Of a stretch of 64,000 bases of DNA, positions 48,548-60,357 are shown in pieces. Position 1 is the stretch's first letter, and the number at the start of each line of letters is the position of its first letter. The notes under the pieces are model-generated. The model worked only from the letters and a program-made list of their open reading frames with translations. It did not search any database and was not told the origin of the DNA. Position numbers and translations under genes: made by a program. This DNA is from Pipra filicauda. Its lineage: Eukaryota > Chordata > Aves > Passeriformes > Pipridae. The stretch spans positions 789,410 through 853,409 of the forward strand of contig NW_024104438.1 in the NCBI RefSeq assembly GCF_003945595.2. Reading direction: 5' to 3'.

Positions 48548-49519
48548 ATGGACTCAGCACTTGTGCTCCTCCTGGCTGTGCTGGCCGGCCTGCCCAAGCC
48601 GACCCACGATCGCCCGAGCGATGCAGTCGCTCTGGAGCGGATGAAGAGACGGCAGATGTTTCTCGAGGAGAAGATGAGCGAGCTGTGGGAGGAAATGGAG
48701 TGGAGGAGGGCCCTGGAAAAAGTTCCACTCCTGTGGATCTTGCAGCACTGGCTCTTCTGGGCGGCTGCAGCGGCTGTGCTCTGCTGGCTGGCCTGGCGCC
48801 GTCAGCGGGACAGCTGGCGAGCAGAGGAGGAAGAAGAGCTCGGCGCAGCAGCCGGGGCCGTCAGGCCTTTCCCAGAGCTCAGCCGGTCACCGCTGCAGCA
48901 ACTGCCCTACATGGGCCGCACCCTGAAGAAGCTGGTGCGGGACCTGCTGGAGGTGTGCCAGGTGCTCTCCCAGAACACCTTCATGCCAGAGCTGCACCCG
49001 GCCACCCAGAAGCAGGGCACCATGGAGTCCTGGAGTGACCTGGGGCACCAGATCGTCTACCAGCTGGTCGTCTTCCTGAGGCCACCCCCCAGGCACTCTT
49101 TCCAGCTGCAGCCGCCCGACGGCAAGAACGTGCCAGAGAGGTGCTCCAACATCCGGGTGGTGCTGGAGTGCTCGTGCTCCAGCACGACGGGGGAGACGTC
49201 GTGCTTTGTCCACCCCACGCACGACGCTCAGCCCTCGCGCCTGCTACGCACCCTCTGCACGGACGCCCACTTGGAGGTGCAGAAAGTCACCGGCTGGGTG
49301 CAGGACTTGGTGGAAGCAGCCTGGGAGCGTTTGCCCCAGTGGCATGACTGGAAGCTCCAGCTGCTGCCCTCCCCCCGCTCCTGCAGCTCCTCTGACCGGC
49401 CCCTTGCGAGTGCAGCTCGGCTCTTACTTATCTTGGCCTTGCGCAGGGCCGGCCGGAGGCAAATTTCCTGGTGCTGGAATAAGGCAACCATCTCTCCCCC
49501 TTCTGCTTTATCTATGTAA
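48548..49519 (+). pseudogene. ITPRIPL1-like, unit 5 (C-terminus scrambled by indels)
   Basis: Codons 1 to about 276 are intact and carry L29, M37, M50-E51, A72 and A92, with V14G in the signal peptide. From about 49370 indels shift the frame, so NFLVLE is lost and the translation ends at 49519. The damage continues through the 3' UTR to about 49795 and removes AATAAA (AAAAAAGAAAGAG instead). The 5' region 47890-48390 is similarly noisy. Clean sequence on both sides suggests local sequence error. Confidence 0.75.
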
Positions 49520-50038
49520 GGGTAGATTAAGTATAAGTAGAGTAGGAGAAGAGTAGAGTGTAGGATATAATGATGGGTTTAGATTTTCCAAGGGTTGTTT
49601 AGCTGGCTAGAGTTAGGCTTAGGATGGCTTAGGCTGAAGGGGGGTGAGATGTTAAGGAAGTTGTTTTCCCCAGGCGGTTTTAGCTGGGTAATAGTTTAGG
49701 CTAAAGAGGATAGGTCCAGGATAGGCTTCCCCTCTGCTGCATCTACTGCCCCGGGTTGTTCTATTTTGCTCCCTTTCGCTTCCACTTGAAAAAAGAAAGA
49801 GAAAGGTTGAGCAGAACTTGCCCAGTGTCAAGACCTCTTGTGTTTCTCGTACTGCCGGGCTGGGGCTGGGGCTGCCTGGGGAGTTGTCTCTCTTCTTGCT
49901 CTCTTTCTCTCCCTCGCCTCTTGAATTCATCCCTTGCCTTCTCTCTTCCCTTGCACCCGAGCCCTTTTTCCAAAGCCCACTGCTGTGTGCTTATCCACTA
50001 GCTCAGGCACTAACAGACCAATGTCCATGCCAAGGACC

Positions 50039-50530
50039 TCATTCCCCAGCAGGTCCCTCCATGCAGGTTTGCCCCGTGCCGGCTGCAGAGTCCGGCACTT
50101 TCCCTTGTTGAACTTCCTTGGCTTGCTGATTGCTCAGCCCCCCAGTATTAGAGTCGAGGTCTGGCAGCAGGGCCTGCCTGCCTCTGAGGGAGACAAGAGC
50201 TCCTGCCGCTTTTGCGTCACCTGCAAACTTGCTCAGTGTCCCTTGCGGTCCTGCCCCCAAGTCTTTGATGAAGATGTGGAAGAGCACAGGGCCTAAGAAG
50301 GAGCCCTGTGCAAGCCGATTAGTGCCAGGTGGCCAGTGTGAAGTTCCCCCAGTGCCCAGTGCCGTCTGAGCCGGAGCCGTGAGCCGAGCGCTCAGCCACG
50401 GCAAGCTGTGTTTCTCCAGCTGTGTTTCTGGACACTTGGTCGCGAAGGATCACGTGGGAAACGGTATCCAAAGCTTTATTGAAATGCCCAAAGATTTGAC
50501 AGGAAGCCAAGTGGTCGGAGCTGCGCTGGT
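50039..50530 (-). mobile_element. CR1 antisense RT fragment in the unit 5-6 spacer
   Basis: Same fragment and orientation as in the unit 4-5 spacer, nearly identical, with the same minus-strand open frame (50039-50404). Confidence 0.85.
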
Positions 50531-51321
50531 GCTGCGCTGCCACTCGTCGGACTCCGGTGGAGGCCCAACCGGCAGGGCAACGTCCCGTGCAGAGGTTCTG
50601 CAGCTCATGGTCACAGGCTTGTCCTGCCAAGGCTGGCCGTGGGAGTGGCTGGGGCTGCCCACTTTGGCAAGAGACCCCCAGGGAGCTCCTGCCCACTGGC
50701 TTTGGAATTGGGGTGCTGATGGCCAGAAGCAAGTGCTGCTGAGGGGAGGGGTGTGAAGGCGGGGGCTCGTTGGCTGCGTGACTCCGGTGTCTCTGGCGGC
50801 TGTGACATCACGGAGGACAGGTCACAATGGGAGCTGTCCCTAAGGACAACAGCGGGCAGCCCCAGGGCAGTTGGACTTGGGCGATCAGTGAGTACAGATG
50901 CAGGGGGAAGGCTGGGATGGATGGGGGATGGGGATGATGTCCAGGGGGGGTTGTAGCCTTGAGGGAAAACTGAGTCCCTCCCAGCAGGGCCCGGTTGTGC
51001 CCCTGGGACCTGGCACACAGCTGCTCAGGGCTCTCTGTGGTGGCAGGTGCCCAAAGAGGCTTTGGGGATGGGTCGGTTGCCCCTGGCTCCATGGGATGCC
51101 GTGATGTGGCAGGGAGGGGGTCTCGGGAGGCTCTGCTGGGGTGTCTCTTGCCTTTTGCTGGGGCACAGCCCAGCCAGGGACTGACAAGGAGGCTCCGGGC
51201 TGGGGCAGGATGGGCCCTGTGCTGTCTGCAGCCAGGCGCTGCCTTCCCTTCGAGCCTTGATGCCCATGCTCCCTCCCACCCCGAGCCGCTGAGCAAACTT
51301 GTCTCCCATCTCCTGCAGGCC

Positions 51322-52242
51322 ATGGATTCAGCACTTGTGCTCCTCCTGGCTGTGCTGGCCGTCCTGCCCAAGCCGACCCACGATCGTCCGAGCGATGCAG
51401 TCGCTGTGGAGAGGATGAAGAGACGGCAGATGTTTCTCGAGGAGAAGATGAGCGAGCTGTGGGAGGAAATGGAGTGGAGGAGGGCCCTGGAAAAAGTTCC
51501 ACTCCTGTGGATCTTGCAGCACTGGCTCTTCTGGGTGGCTGCAGCAGCTGTGCTCTGCTGGCTGGCCTGGCGCCGTCAGCGGGACAGCTGGCGAGGAGAG
51601 GAGGAAGCAGCCGGGGCCGTCAGGCCTTTCCCAGAGCTCAGCCGGTCACCGCTGCAGCAACTGCCCTACATGGGCCGCACCCTGAAGAAGCTGGTGCGGG
51701 ACCTGCTGGAGGTGTGCCAGGTGCTCTCCCAGAACACCTTCATGCCAGAGCTGCACCCGGCCACCCAGAAGCAGGGCACCATGGAGTCCTGGAGTGACCT
51801 GGGGCACCAGATCGTCTACCAGCTGGTCGTCTTCCTGAGGCCACCCCCCAGGCACTCTTTCCAGCTGCCGCCGCCCGACGGCAAGAACGTGCCAGAGAGG
51901 TGCTCCAACATCCGGGTGGTGCTGGAGTGCTCGTGCTCCAGCACGACGGGGGAGACGTCGTGCTTTGTCCACCCCACGCACGACGCTCAGCCCTCGCGCC
52001 TGCTACGCACCCTCTGCACGGACTCCCACTTGGAGGTGCAGAAAGTCACCGGCTGGGTGCAGGACTTGGTGGAAGCAGCCTGGGAGCGTTTGCCCCAGTG
52101 GCATGACTGGAAGCTCCAGCTGCTGCCCTCCTCCCGCTCCTGCAGGCTCCTGCTGCCCGGCCCCTGCGAGGTGCAGCTCTGCGCTGAGCTGATCTTGGCA
52201 CTGCGGCAGGGCCGGCCAGGCAACTTCCTGGTGCTGGAATAG
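51322..52242 (+). CDS. ITPRIPL1-like protein, unit 6 (intact, 306 aa)
   Basis: Same domain order as unit 1 with a 15-base in-frame deletion in the acidic linker (GEEEAAGAV instead of GEEEEELGAAAGAV). T284P is seen near the end (LLLPGPCEV). It has V29, M37, M50-E51, V72, P188 and T248. It stops at NFLVLE and AATAAA is at 52573-52578. Its 3' UTR minisatellite has four perfect 10-bp copies. Confidence 0.85.
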   Translation: MDSALVLLLAVLAVLPKPTHDRPSDAVAVERMKRRQMFLEEKMSELWEEMEWRRALEKVPLLWILQHWLFWVAAAAVLCWLAWRRQRDSWRGEEEAAGAVRPFPELSRSPLQQLPYMGRTLKKLVRDLLEVCQVLSQNTFMPELHPATQKQGTMESWSDLGHQIVYQLVVFLRPPPRHSFQLPPPDGKNVPERCSNIRVVLECSCSSTTGETSCFVHPTHDAQPSRLLRTLCTDSHLEVQKVTGWVQDLVEAAWERLPQWHDWKLQLLPSSRSCRLLLPGPCEVQLCAELILALRQGRPGNFLVLE

Positions 52243-52818
52243 GCACCTGCAGCTCTCCCACCTGCTGCTTTAGTCTGGGCTAGAGTTAGAGTAGGATAGA
52301 GTAGGATAGAGTAGGATAGAGTAGGATAAGAGTAGAGTAGGATAGATGAAGGATGGGGTTAGATTTTCCAAGGGCGGGGTTAGGCTGGGGTAGAGTTAGG
52401 CTTAGGATGGCCTTAGGCTTGTAGGGGGTTAGATGTTAAGGTAGTGTTTTCCCAAGGGCGGGTTTAGGCTGGGGTAGAGTTAGGCTAAGATAGATAGTCA
52501 GGATAGGCTTCCCTCTTCTGCATCTACTCCCCGTGAGGTTCTATTTTGCTCCCTTTCTGCTTCCAACTTGAAAATAAAGAGAAAGGTTGAGCAGAACTTG
52601 CCCAGTGTCAAGACCTCTTGTGTTTCTCGTACTGCCGGGCTGGGGCTGGGGCTGCCTGGGGAGTTGTCTCTCTTCTTGCTCTCTTTCTCTCCCTCGCCTC
52701 TTGAATTCATCCCTTGCCTTCTCTCTTCCCTTGCACCCGAGCCCTTTTTCCAAAGCCCACTGCTGTGTGCTTATCCACTAGCTCAGGCACTAACAGACCA
52801 ATGTCCATGCCAAGGACC

Positions 52819-53310
52819 TCATTCCCCAGCAGGTCCCTCCATGCAGGTTTGCCCCGTGCCGGCTGCAGAGTCCGGCACTTTCCCTTGTTGAACTTCCTTG
52901 GCTTGCTGATTGCTCAGCCCCCCAGTATTAGAGTCGAGGTCTGGCGGCAGGGCCTGCCTGCCTCTGAGGGAGACAAGAGCTCCTGCCGCTTTTGCGTCAC
53001 CTGCAAACTTGCTCAGTGTCCCTTGCGGTCCTGCCCCCAAGTCTTTGATGAAGATGTGGAAGAGCACAGGGCCTAAGAAGGAGCCCTGTGCAAGCCGATT
53101 AGTGCCAGGTGGCCAGAGTGAAGTTCCCCCAGTGCCCAGTGCCGTCTGAGCCGGAGCCGTGAGCCGAGCGCTCAGCCACGGCAAGCTGTGTTTCTCCAGC
53201 TGTGTTTCTGGACACTTGGTCGCGAAGGATCACGTGGGAAACGGTATCCAAAGCTTTATTGAAATGCCCAAAGATTTGACAGGAAGCCAAGTGGTCGGAG
53301 CTGCGCTGGT
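52819..53310 (-). mobile_element. CR1 antisense RT fragment in the unit 6-7 spacer
   Basis: Third long-type spacer, near-identical to those before units 5 and 6, with the same minus-strand frame (52819-53184). Confidence 0.85.
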
Positions 53311-54040
53311 GCTGCGCTGCCACTCGTCGGACTCCGGTGGAGGCCCAACCGGCAGGGCAACGTCCCGTGCAGAGGTTCTGCAGCTCATGGTCACAGGCTT
53401 GTCCTGCCAAGGCTGGCCGTGAGAGTGGCTGGGGCTGCCCACTTTGGCAAGAGACCCCCAGGGAGCTCCTGCCCACTGGCTTTGGAATTGGGGTGCTGAT
53501 GGCCAGAAGCAAGTGCTGCTGAGGGGAGGGGTGTGAAGGCGGGGGCTCGTTGGCTGCGTGACTCCGGTGTCTCTGGCGGCTGTGACATCACGGAGGACAG
53601 GTCACAATGGGAGCTGTCCCTAAGGACAACAGCGGGCAGCCCCAGGGCAGTTGGACTTGGGCGATCAGTGAGTACAGATGCAGGGGGAAGGCTGGGATGG
53701 ATGGGGGATGGGGATGATGTCCAGGGGGGTTTGTAGCCTTGAGGGAAAACTGAGTCCCTCCCAGCAGGGCCCGGTTGTGCCCCTGGGACCTGGCACACAG
53801 CTGCTCAGGGCTCTCTGTGGTGGCAGGTGCCCAAAGAGGCTTTGGGGATGGGCCGGCTGCCGCTGGCTCCAAGGGATGCTGCGGTGTGGCAGGGTTGGGG
53901 TCTCGGGAGGCTCTGCTCGGGTGTCTCTTGCCTTTTGCCGGGGCACAGCCCAGCCAGGGGCTGACAAGGAGGCTCCGGGCTGGGGCAGGATGGGCCCTGT
54001 GCTGTCTGCAGCCAGGCACTGCCTTCCCTTCAAGCCTCAG

Positions 54041-55178
54041 TTTCGCGCTTCTCGCCTAGGAAAGGATCGGCAAGCACAGCGCGCGGAGCCAAACTGGTGA
54101 ATACAAACTTGAAAAAAGGGTACGCGATCGCGACATCTCGACTGCCAGCTTGTCTGGTGGGATGTGCTATGCAGCCTTGGCATACTCTGACAACTGGCAT
54201 GAAAAAAACAATTCTGAGTCCGTGCTGAACGCTGCCAAGAAGAAGCCGACAGGCACTTCGTCAATCCGAGAGGGCAGGGGGTGCAGAGCAGCTAGTTGTG
54301 AGATTGAATGAGTGCAGTACGGGCAATTTACTTCTGCGATAGAAAGGCAGGAAGATGTCGAGCTAGCTGTGTGGATGAGGGAGCATGACAATCGCGTGGA
54401 GGAGGGCCCTGGAAAAAGTTCCACTCCTGTGGATCTTGCAGCACTGGCTCTTCTGGGCGGCTGCAGCGGCTGTGCTCTGCTGGCTGGCCTGGCGCCGTCA
54501 GCGGGACAGCTGGCGAGCAGAGGAGGAAGAAGAGCTCGGTGCAGCAGCCGGGGCCGTCAGGCCTTTCCCAGAGCTCAGCCGGTCACCGCTGCAGCAACTG
54601 CCCTACATGGGCCGCACCCTGAAGAAGCTGGTGCGGGACCTGCTGGAGGTGTGCCAGGTGCTCTCCCAGAACCCCTTCATGCCAGAGCTGCACCCGGCCA
54701 CCCAGAAGCAGGGCACCATGGAGTCCTGGAGTGACCTGGGGCACCAGATCATCTACCAGCTGGTCGTCTTCCTGAGGCCACCCCCAGGCACTCTTTCCAG
54801 CTGCCGCCGCCCGACGGCAAGAACGTGCCAGAGAGGTGCTCCAACATCCGGGTGGTGCTGGAGTGCTCGTGCTCCAGCACGACGGGGGAGACGGCGTGCT
54901 TTGTCCACCCCACGCACGACGCTCAGCCCTCGCGCCTGCTACGCACCCTCTGCACGGACTCCCACTTGGAGGTGCAGAAAGTCACCGGCTGGGTGCAGGA
55001 CTTGGTGGAAGCAGCCTGGGAGCGTTTGCCCCAGTGGCATGACTGGAAGCTCCAGCTGCTGCCCTCCTCCCGCTCCTGCAGGCTCCTGCTGACCGGCCCC
55101 TGCGAGGTGCAGCTCTGCGCTGAGCTGATCTTGGCACTGCGGCAGGGCCGGCCAGGCAACTTCCTGGTGCTGGAATAG
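54041..55178 (+). pseudogene. ITPRIPL1-like, unit 7 (5' end replaced, plus C5 frameshift)
   Basis: The unit has a normal 5' region up to about 54040. The end of the intron, the acceptor, the ATG and codons 1-49 are then missing. In their place is about 350 bp that does not align clearly with any other unit (54041-54394). From ATCGCGTGG at about 54392 the copy is again near-identical, with A72 and A92. A five-C run at 54781-54785 gives the same frameshift as in unit 2; the original frame reaches TAG at 55176-55178. AATAAA is at 55512-55517. Confidence 0.8.
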
Positions 55179-55763
55179 GCACCTGCAGCTCTCCCACCTG
55201 CTGCTTTAGTCTAGGGTAGAGTTAAGAGTAGGATAGTAGAGGAGGATAAGAGTAGAGTAGGATAGATTAAGGATGGGGTTAGATTTTCCAAGGGTTGGTT
55301 TAGGCTGGGCTAGAGTTAGGCTTAGGATGGCCTTAGGCTTGTAGGGGGTTAGATGTTAAGGTAGTGTTTTCCCAAGGTTCCCAAGGGCGGGGTTTAGGAT
55401 GGGGGTAAGAGTGAGGCCGAAGAAGGAAAGTCGATAATAGGCGTCCCTTCCCTCTTCTGCATCTACTCCCCGTGAGGTTCTATTTTGCTCCCTTTCTGCT
55501 TCCAACTTGAAAATAAAGAGAAAGGTTGAGCAGAACTTGCCCAGTGTCAAGACCTCTTGTGTTTCTCGTACTGCCGGGCTGGGGCTGGGGCTGGGGCTGC
55601 CTGGGGAGTTGTCTCTCTTCTTGCTCTCTTTCTCTCCCTCGCCTCTTGAATTCATCCCTTGCCTTCTCTCTTCCCTTGCACCCGAGCCCTTTTTCCAAAG
55701 CCCACTGCTGTGTGCTTATCCACTAGCTCAGGCACTAACAGACCAATGTCCATGCCAAGGACC

Positions 55764-56255
55764 TCATTCCCCAGCAGGTCCCTCCATGCAGGTTTGCCCC
55801 GTGCCGGCTGCAGAGTCCGGCACTTTCCCTTGTTGAACTTCCTTGGCTTGCTGATTGCTCAGCCCCCCAGTATTAGAGTCGAGGTCTGGCAGCAGGGCCT
55901 GCCTGCCTCTGAGGGAGACAAGAGCTCCTGCCGCTTTTGCGTCACCTGCAAACTTGCTCAGTGTCCCTTGCGGTCCTGCCCCCAAGTCTTTGATGAAGAT
56001 GTGGAAGAGCACAGGGCCTAAGAAGGAGCCCTGTGCAAGCCGATTAGTGCCAGGTGGCCAGTGTGAAGTTCCCCCAGTGCCCAGTGCCGTCTGAGCCGGA
56101 GCCGTGAGCCGAGCGCTCAGCCACGGCAAGCTGTGTTTCTCCAGCTGTGTTTCTGGACACTTGGTCGCGAAGGATCACGTGGGAAACGGTATCCAAAGCT
56201 TTATTGAAATGCCCAAAGATTTGACAGGAAGCCAAGTGGTCGGAGCTGCGCTGGT
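55764..56255 (-). mobile_element. CR1 antisense RT fragment in the unit 7-8 spacer
   Basis: Fourth long-type spacer with the same fragment and the same minus-strand frame (55764-56129). A short damaged island (55371-55450) precedes it. Confidence 0.85.
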
Positions 56256-57046
56256 GCTGCGCTGCCACTCGTCGGACTCCGGTGGAGGCCCAACCGGCAG
56301 GGCAACGTCCCGTGCAGAGGTTCTGCAGCTCATGGTCACAGGCTTGTCCTGCCAAGGCTGGCCGTGGGAGTGGCTGGGGCTGCCCACTTTGGCAAGAGAC
56401 CCCCAGGGAGCTCCTGCCCACTGGCTTTGGAATTGGGGTGCTGATGGCCAGAAGCAAGTGCTGCTGAGGGGAGGGGTGTGAAGGCGGGGGCTCGTTGGCT
56501 GCGTGACTCCGGTGTCTCTGGCGGCTGTGACATCACGGAGGACAGGTCACAATGGGAGCTGTCCCTAAGGACAACAGCGGGCAGCCCCAGGGCAGTTGGA
56601 CTTGGGCGATCAGTGAGTACAGATGCAGGGGGAAGGCTGGGATGGATGGGGGATGGGGATGATGTCCAGGGGGGGTTGTAGCCTTGAGGGAAAACTGAGT
56701 CCCTCCCAGCAGGGCCCGGTTGTGCCCCTGGGACCTGGCACACAGCTGCTCAGGGCTCTCTGTGGTGGCAGGTGCCCAAAGAGGCTTTGGGGATGGGTCG
56801 GTTGCCCCTGGCTCCATGGGATGCCGTGATGTGGCAGGGAGGGGGTCTCGGGAGGCTCTGCTGGGGTGTCTCTTGCCTTTTGCTGGGGCACAGCCCAGCC
56901 AGGGACTGACAAGGAGGCTCCGGGCTGGGGCAGGATGGGCCCTGTGCTGTCTGCAGCCAGGCGCTGCCTTCCCTTCGAGCCTTGATGCCCATGCTCCCTC
57001 CCACCCCGAGCCGCTGAGCAAACTTGTCTCCCATCTCCTGCAGGCC

Positions 57047-57979
57047 ATGGATTCAGCACTTGTGCTCCTCCTGGCTGTGCTGGCCGTCCTGCCCAAGCCG
57101 ACCCACGATCGTCCGAGCGATGCAGTCGCTGTGGAGAGGATGAAGAGACGGCAGATGTTTCTCGAGGAGAAGATGAGCGAGCTGTGGGAGGAAATGGAGT
57201 GGAGGAGGGCCCTGGAAAAAGTTCCACTCCTGTGGATCTTGCAGCACTGGCTCTTCTGGGTGGCTGCAGCAGCTGTGCTCTGCTGGCTGGCCTGGCGCCG
57301 TCAGCGGGACAGCTGGCGAGGAGAGGAGGAAGAGCTCGGCGCAGCAGCCGGGGCCGTCAGGCCTTTCCCAGAGCTCAGCCGGTCACCGCTGCAGCAACTG
57401 CCCTACATGGGCCGCACCCTGAAGAAGCTGGTGCGGGACCTGCTGGAGGTGTGCCAGGTGCTCTCCCAGAACACCTTCATGCCAGAGCTGCACCCGGCCA
57501 CCCAGAAGCAGGGCACCATGGAGTCCTGGAGTGACCTGGGGCACCAGATCATCTACCAGCTGGTCGTCTTCCTGAGGCCACCCCCCAGGCACTCTTTCCA
57601 GCTGCCGCCGCCCGACGGCAAGAACGTGCCAGAGAGGTGCTCCAACATCCGGGTGGTGCTGGAGTGCTCGTGCTCCAGCACGACGGGGGAGACGTCGTGC
57701 TTTGTCCACCCCACGCACGACGCTCAGCCCTCGCGCCTGCTACGCACCCTCTGCACGGACTCCCACTTGGAGGTGCAGAAAGTCACCGGCTGGGTGCAGG
57801 ACTTGGTGGAAGCAGCCTGGGAGCGTTTGCCCCAGTGGCATGACTGGAAGCTCCAGCTGCTGCCCTCCTCCCGCTCCTGCAGGCTCCTGCTGACCGGCCC
57901 CTGCGAGGTGCAGCTCTGCGCTGAGCTGATCTTGGCACTGCGGCAGGGCCGGCCAGGCAACTTCCTGGTGCTGGAATAG
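57047..57979 (+). CDS. ITPRIPL1-like protein, unit 8 (intact, 310 aa)
   Basis: Full-length copy one Glu shorter in the acidic linker (GEEEELG). It carries V29, M37, M50-E51, V72, P188 and T248, the same state as unit 6, and its upstream region also matches unit 6 closely. AATAAA is at 58294-58299. The following spacer is short and contains a damaged island (58430-58730). Confidence 0.85.
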   Translation: MDSALVLLLAVLAVLPKPTHDRPSDAVAVERMKRRQMFLEEKMSELWEEMEWRRALEKVPLLWILQHWLFWVAAAAVLCWLAWRRQRDSWRGEEEELGAAAGAVRPFPELSRSPLQQLPYMGRTLKKLVRDLLEVCQVLSQNTFMPELHPATQKQGTMESWSDLGHQIIYQLVVFLRPPPRHSFQLPPPDGKNVPERCSNIRVVLECSCSSTTGETSCFVHPTHDAQPSRLLRTLCTDSHLEVQKVTGWVQDLVEAAWERLPQWHDWKLQLLPSSRSCRLLLTGPCEVQLCAELILALRQGRPGNFLVLE

Positions 57980-59421
57980 GCACCTGCAGCTCTCCCACCT
58001 GCTGCTTTAGTCTAGGGTAGAGTTAAGAGTAGGATAGTAGAGTAGGATAAGAGTAGAGTAGGATAGATTAAGGGTGGGGTTAGATTTTCCAAGGGTTGGT
58101 TTAGGCTGGGCTAGAGTTAGGCTTAGGATGGCCTTAGGCTTGTAGGGGGTTAGATGTTAAGGTAGTGTTTTCCCAAGGGCGGGTTTAGGCTGGGGTAGAG
58201 TTAGGCTAAGATAGATAGTCAGGATAGGCTTCCCTCTTCTGCATCTACTCCCCGTGAGGTTCTATTTTGCTCCCTTTCTGCTTCCAACTTGAAAATAAAG
58301 AGAAAGGTTGAGCAGAACTTGCCCAGTGTCAAGACCTCTTGTGTTTCTCGTACTGCCGGGCTGGGGCTGGGGCTGCCTGGGGAGGTGTCTCTCTTCTTGC
58401 TCTCTTTCTCTCCCTCGCCTCGTGAATTCATCCCTTTGCCTTCTCTCTTCCCTTGCCCCTTTTTTCCCCCATCTGTGCGGAGGCCGTGAGCCGAGGCTCA
58501 GCCACGCAAGCTGTGTTTCTCCAGCTTGTGCTGGACACTTGGTTCGACATCACGTGAGAAACAGTATCCAAAGCTTTATTGAAATGCCCAAAGATTGGAC
58601 GGGAAGCCAAGTGGCCGGAGCTGCGCTGGTGCTGCGGTGCCACTCGTCAGAGTCAGGTGGAGGCCCAGCCGGCAGGGCAAGCGTCCCGTGCAGAGGTTCT
58701 GCAGCTCATGGTCACAGGTTGTCCTGCCACGGCTGAGCGTGGGAGTGGCCGGGGCTGCCCACTTTGGCAAGAGACCCCCAGGGAGCTCCTGCCCGCTGGC
58801 TTTGGAATTGGGGTGCTGATGGCCAGAAGCAAGTGCTGCTGAGGGGAGGGGTGTGAAGGCGGGGCCTTGTTGGCTGCGTGACTCCGGTGTCTCTGGCGGC
58901 TGTGACATCACGGAGGACAGGTCACAATGGGAGCTGTCCCTAAGGACAACAGCGGGCAGCCCCAGGGCAGTTGGACTTGGGCGATCAGTGAGTGCAGATG
59001 CAGGGGGAAGGCTGGGATGGATGGGGGGTGGAGATGATGCCCCGGGGGGGTTGTAGCCTTGAGGGAAAACTGAGTCCCTCCCAGCAGGGCCCGGTTGTGC
59101 CCCTGGGACCTGGCACACAGCTGCTCAGGCCTCTCTGTGGTGGCAGGTGCCCAAAGAGGCTTTGGGGATGGGTCGGCCGCCCCTGGCTCCATGGGATGCC
59201 GTGATGTGGCAGGGAGGGGGTCTCGGGAGGCTCTGCTGGGGTGTCTCTTGCCTTTTGCCGGGGCACAGCCCAGCCAGGGGCTGACAAGGAGGCTCCGGGC
59301 TGGGGCAGGATGGGCCCTGTGCTGTCTGCAGCCAGGCACTGCCTTCCCTTCGAGCCTTGATGCCCGTGCTCCCTCCCACCCCGAGCCGCTGAGCAAACTT
59401 GTCTCCCATCTCCTGCAGGCC

Positions 59422-60357
59422 ATGGACTCAGCACTTGTGCTCCTCCTGGCTGTGCTGGCCGTCCTGCCCAAGCCGACCCACGATCGCCCGAGCGATGCAG
59501 TCGCTCTGGAGCGGATGAAGAGACGGCAGATTTTTCTCGAGGAGAAGATGAGCGAGCTGTGGGAGGAAATCGCGTGGAGGAGGGCCCTGGAAAAAGTTCC
59601 ACTCCTGTGGATCTTGCAGCACTGGCTCTTCTGGGCGGCTGCAGCGGCTGTGCTCTGCTGGCTGGCCTGGCGCCGTCAGCGGGACAGCTGGCGAGCAGAG
59701 GAGGAAGAAGAGCTCGGCGCAGCAGCCGGGGCCGTCAGGCCTTTCCCAGAGCTCAGCCGGTCACCGCTGCAGCAACTGCCCTACATGGGCCGCACCCTGA
59801 AGAAGCTGGTGCGGGACCTGCTGGAGGTGTGCCAGGTGCTCTCCCAGAACACCTTCATGCCAGAGCTGCACCCGGCCACCCAGAAGCAGGGCACCATGGA
59901 GTCCTGGAGTGACCTGGGGCACCAGATCGTCTACCAGCTGGTCGTCTTCCTGAGGCCACCCCCCAGGCACTCTTTCCAGCTGCAGCCGCCCGACGGCAAG
60001 AACGTGCCAGAGAGGTGCTCCAACATCCGGGTGGTGCTGGAGTGCTCGTGCTCCAGCACGACGGGGGAGACGTCGTGCTTTGTCCACCCCACGCACGACG
60101 CTCAGCCCTCGCGCCTGCTACGCACCCTCTGCACCGACTCCCACTTGGAGGTGCAGAAAGTCGCCGGCTGGGTGCAGGACTTGGTGGAAGCAGCCTGGGA
60201 GCGTTTGCCCCAGTGGCATGACTGGAAGCTCCAGCTGCTGCCCTCCTCCCGCTCCTGCAGGCTCCTGCTGACCGGCCCCTGCGAGGTGCAGCTCTGCGCT
60301 GAGCTGATCTTGGCACTGCGGCAGGGCCGGCCAGGCAACTTCCTGGTGCTGGAATAG
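59422..60357 (+). CDS. ITPRIPL1-like protein, unit 9 (intact, 311 aa)
   Basis: Full-length copy with L29, I37, I50-A51, A72, A92, Q188 and A248. This combination mixes states seen separately in units 1, 2 and 5. Its 3' flank (about 60460-60660) matches that of unit 2 rather than its neighbours. AATAAA is at 60678-60683. Confidence 0.85.
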   Translation: MDSALVLLLAVLAVLPKPTHDRPSDAVALERMKRRQIFLEEKMSELWEEIAWRRALEKVPLLWILQHWLFWAAAAAVLCWLAWRRQRDSWRAEEEEELGAAAGAVRPFPELSRSPLQQLPYMGRTLKKLVRDLLEVCQVLSQNTFMPELHPATQKQGTMESWSDLGHQIVYQLVVFLRPPPRHSFQLQPPDGKNVPERCSNIRVVLECSCSSTTGETSCFVHPTHDAQPSRLLRTLCTDSHLEVQKVAGWVQDLVEAAWERLPQWHDWKLQLLPSSRSCRLLLTGPCEVQLCAELILALRQGRPGNFLVLE

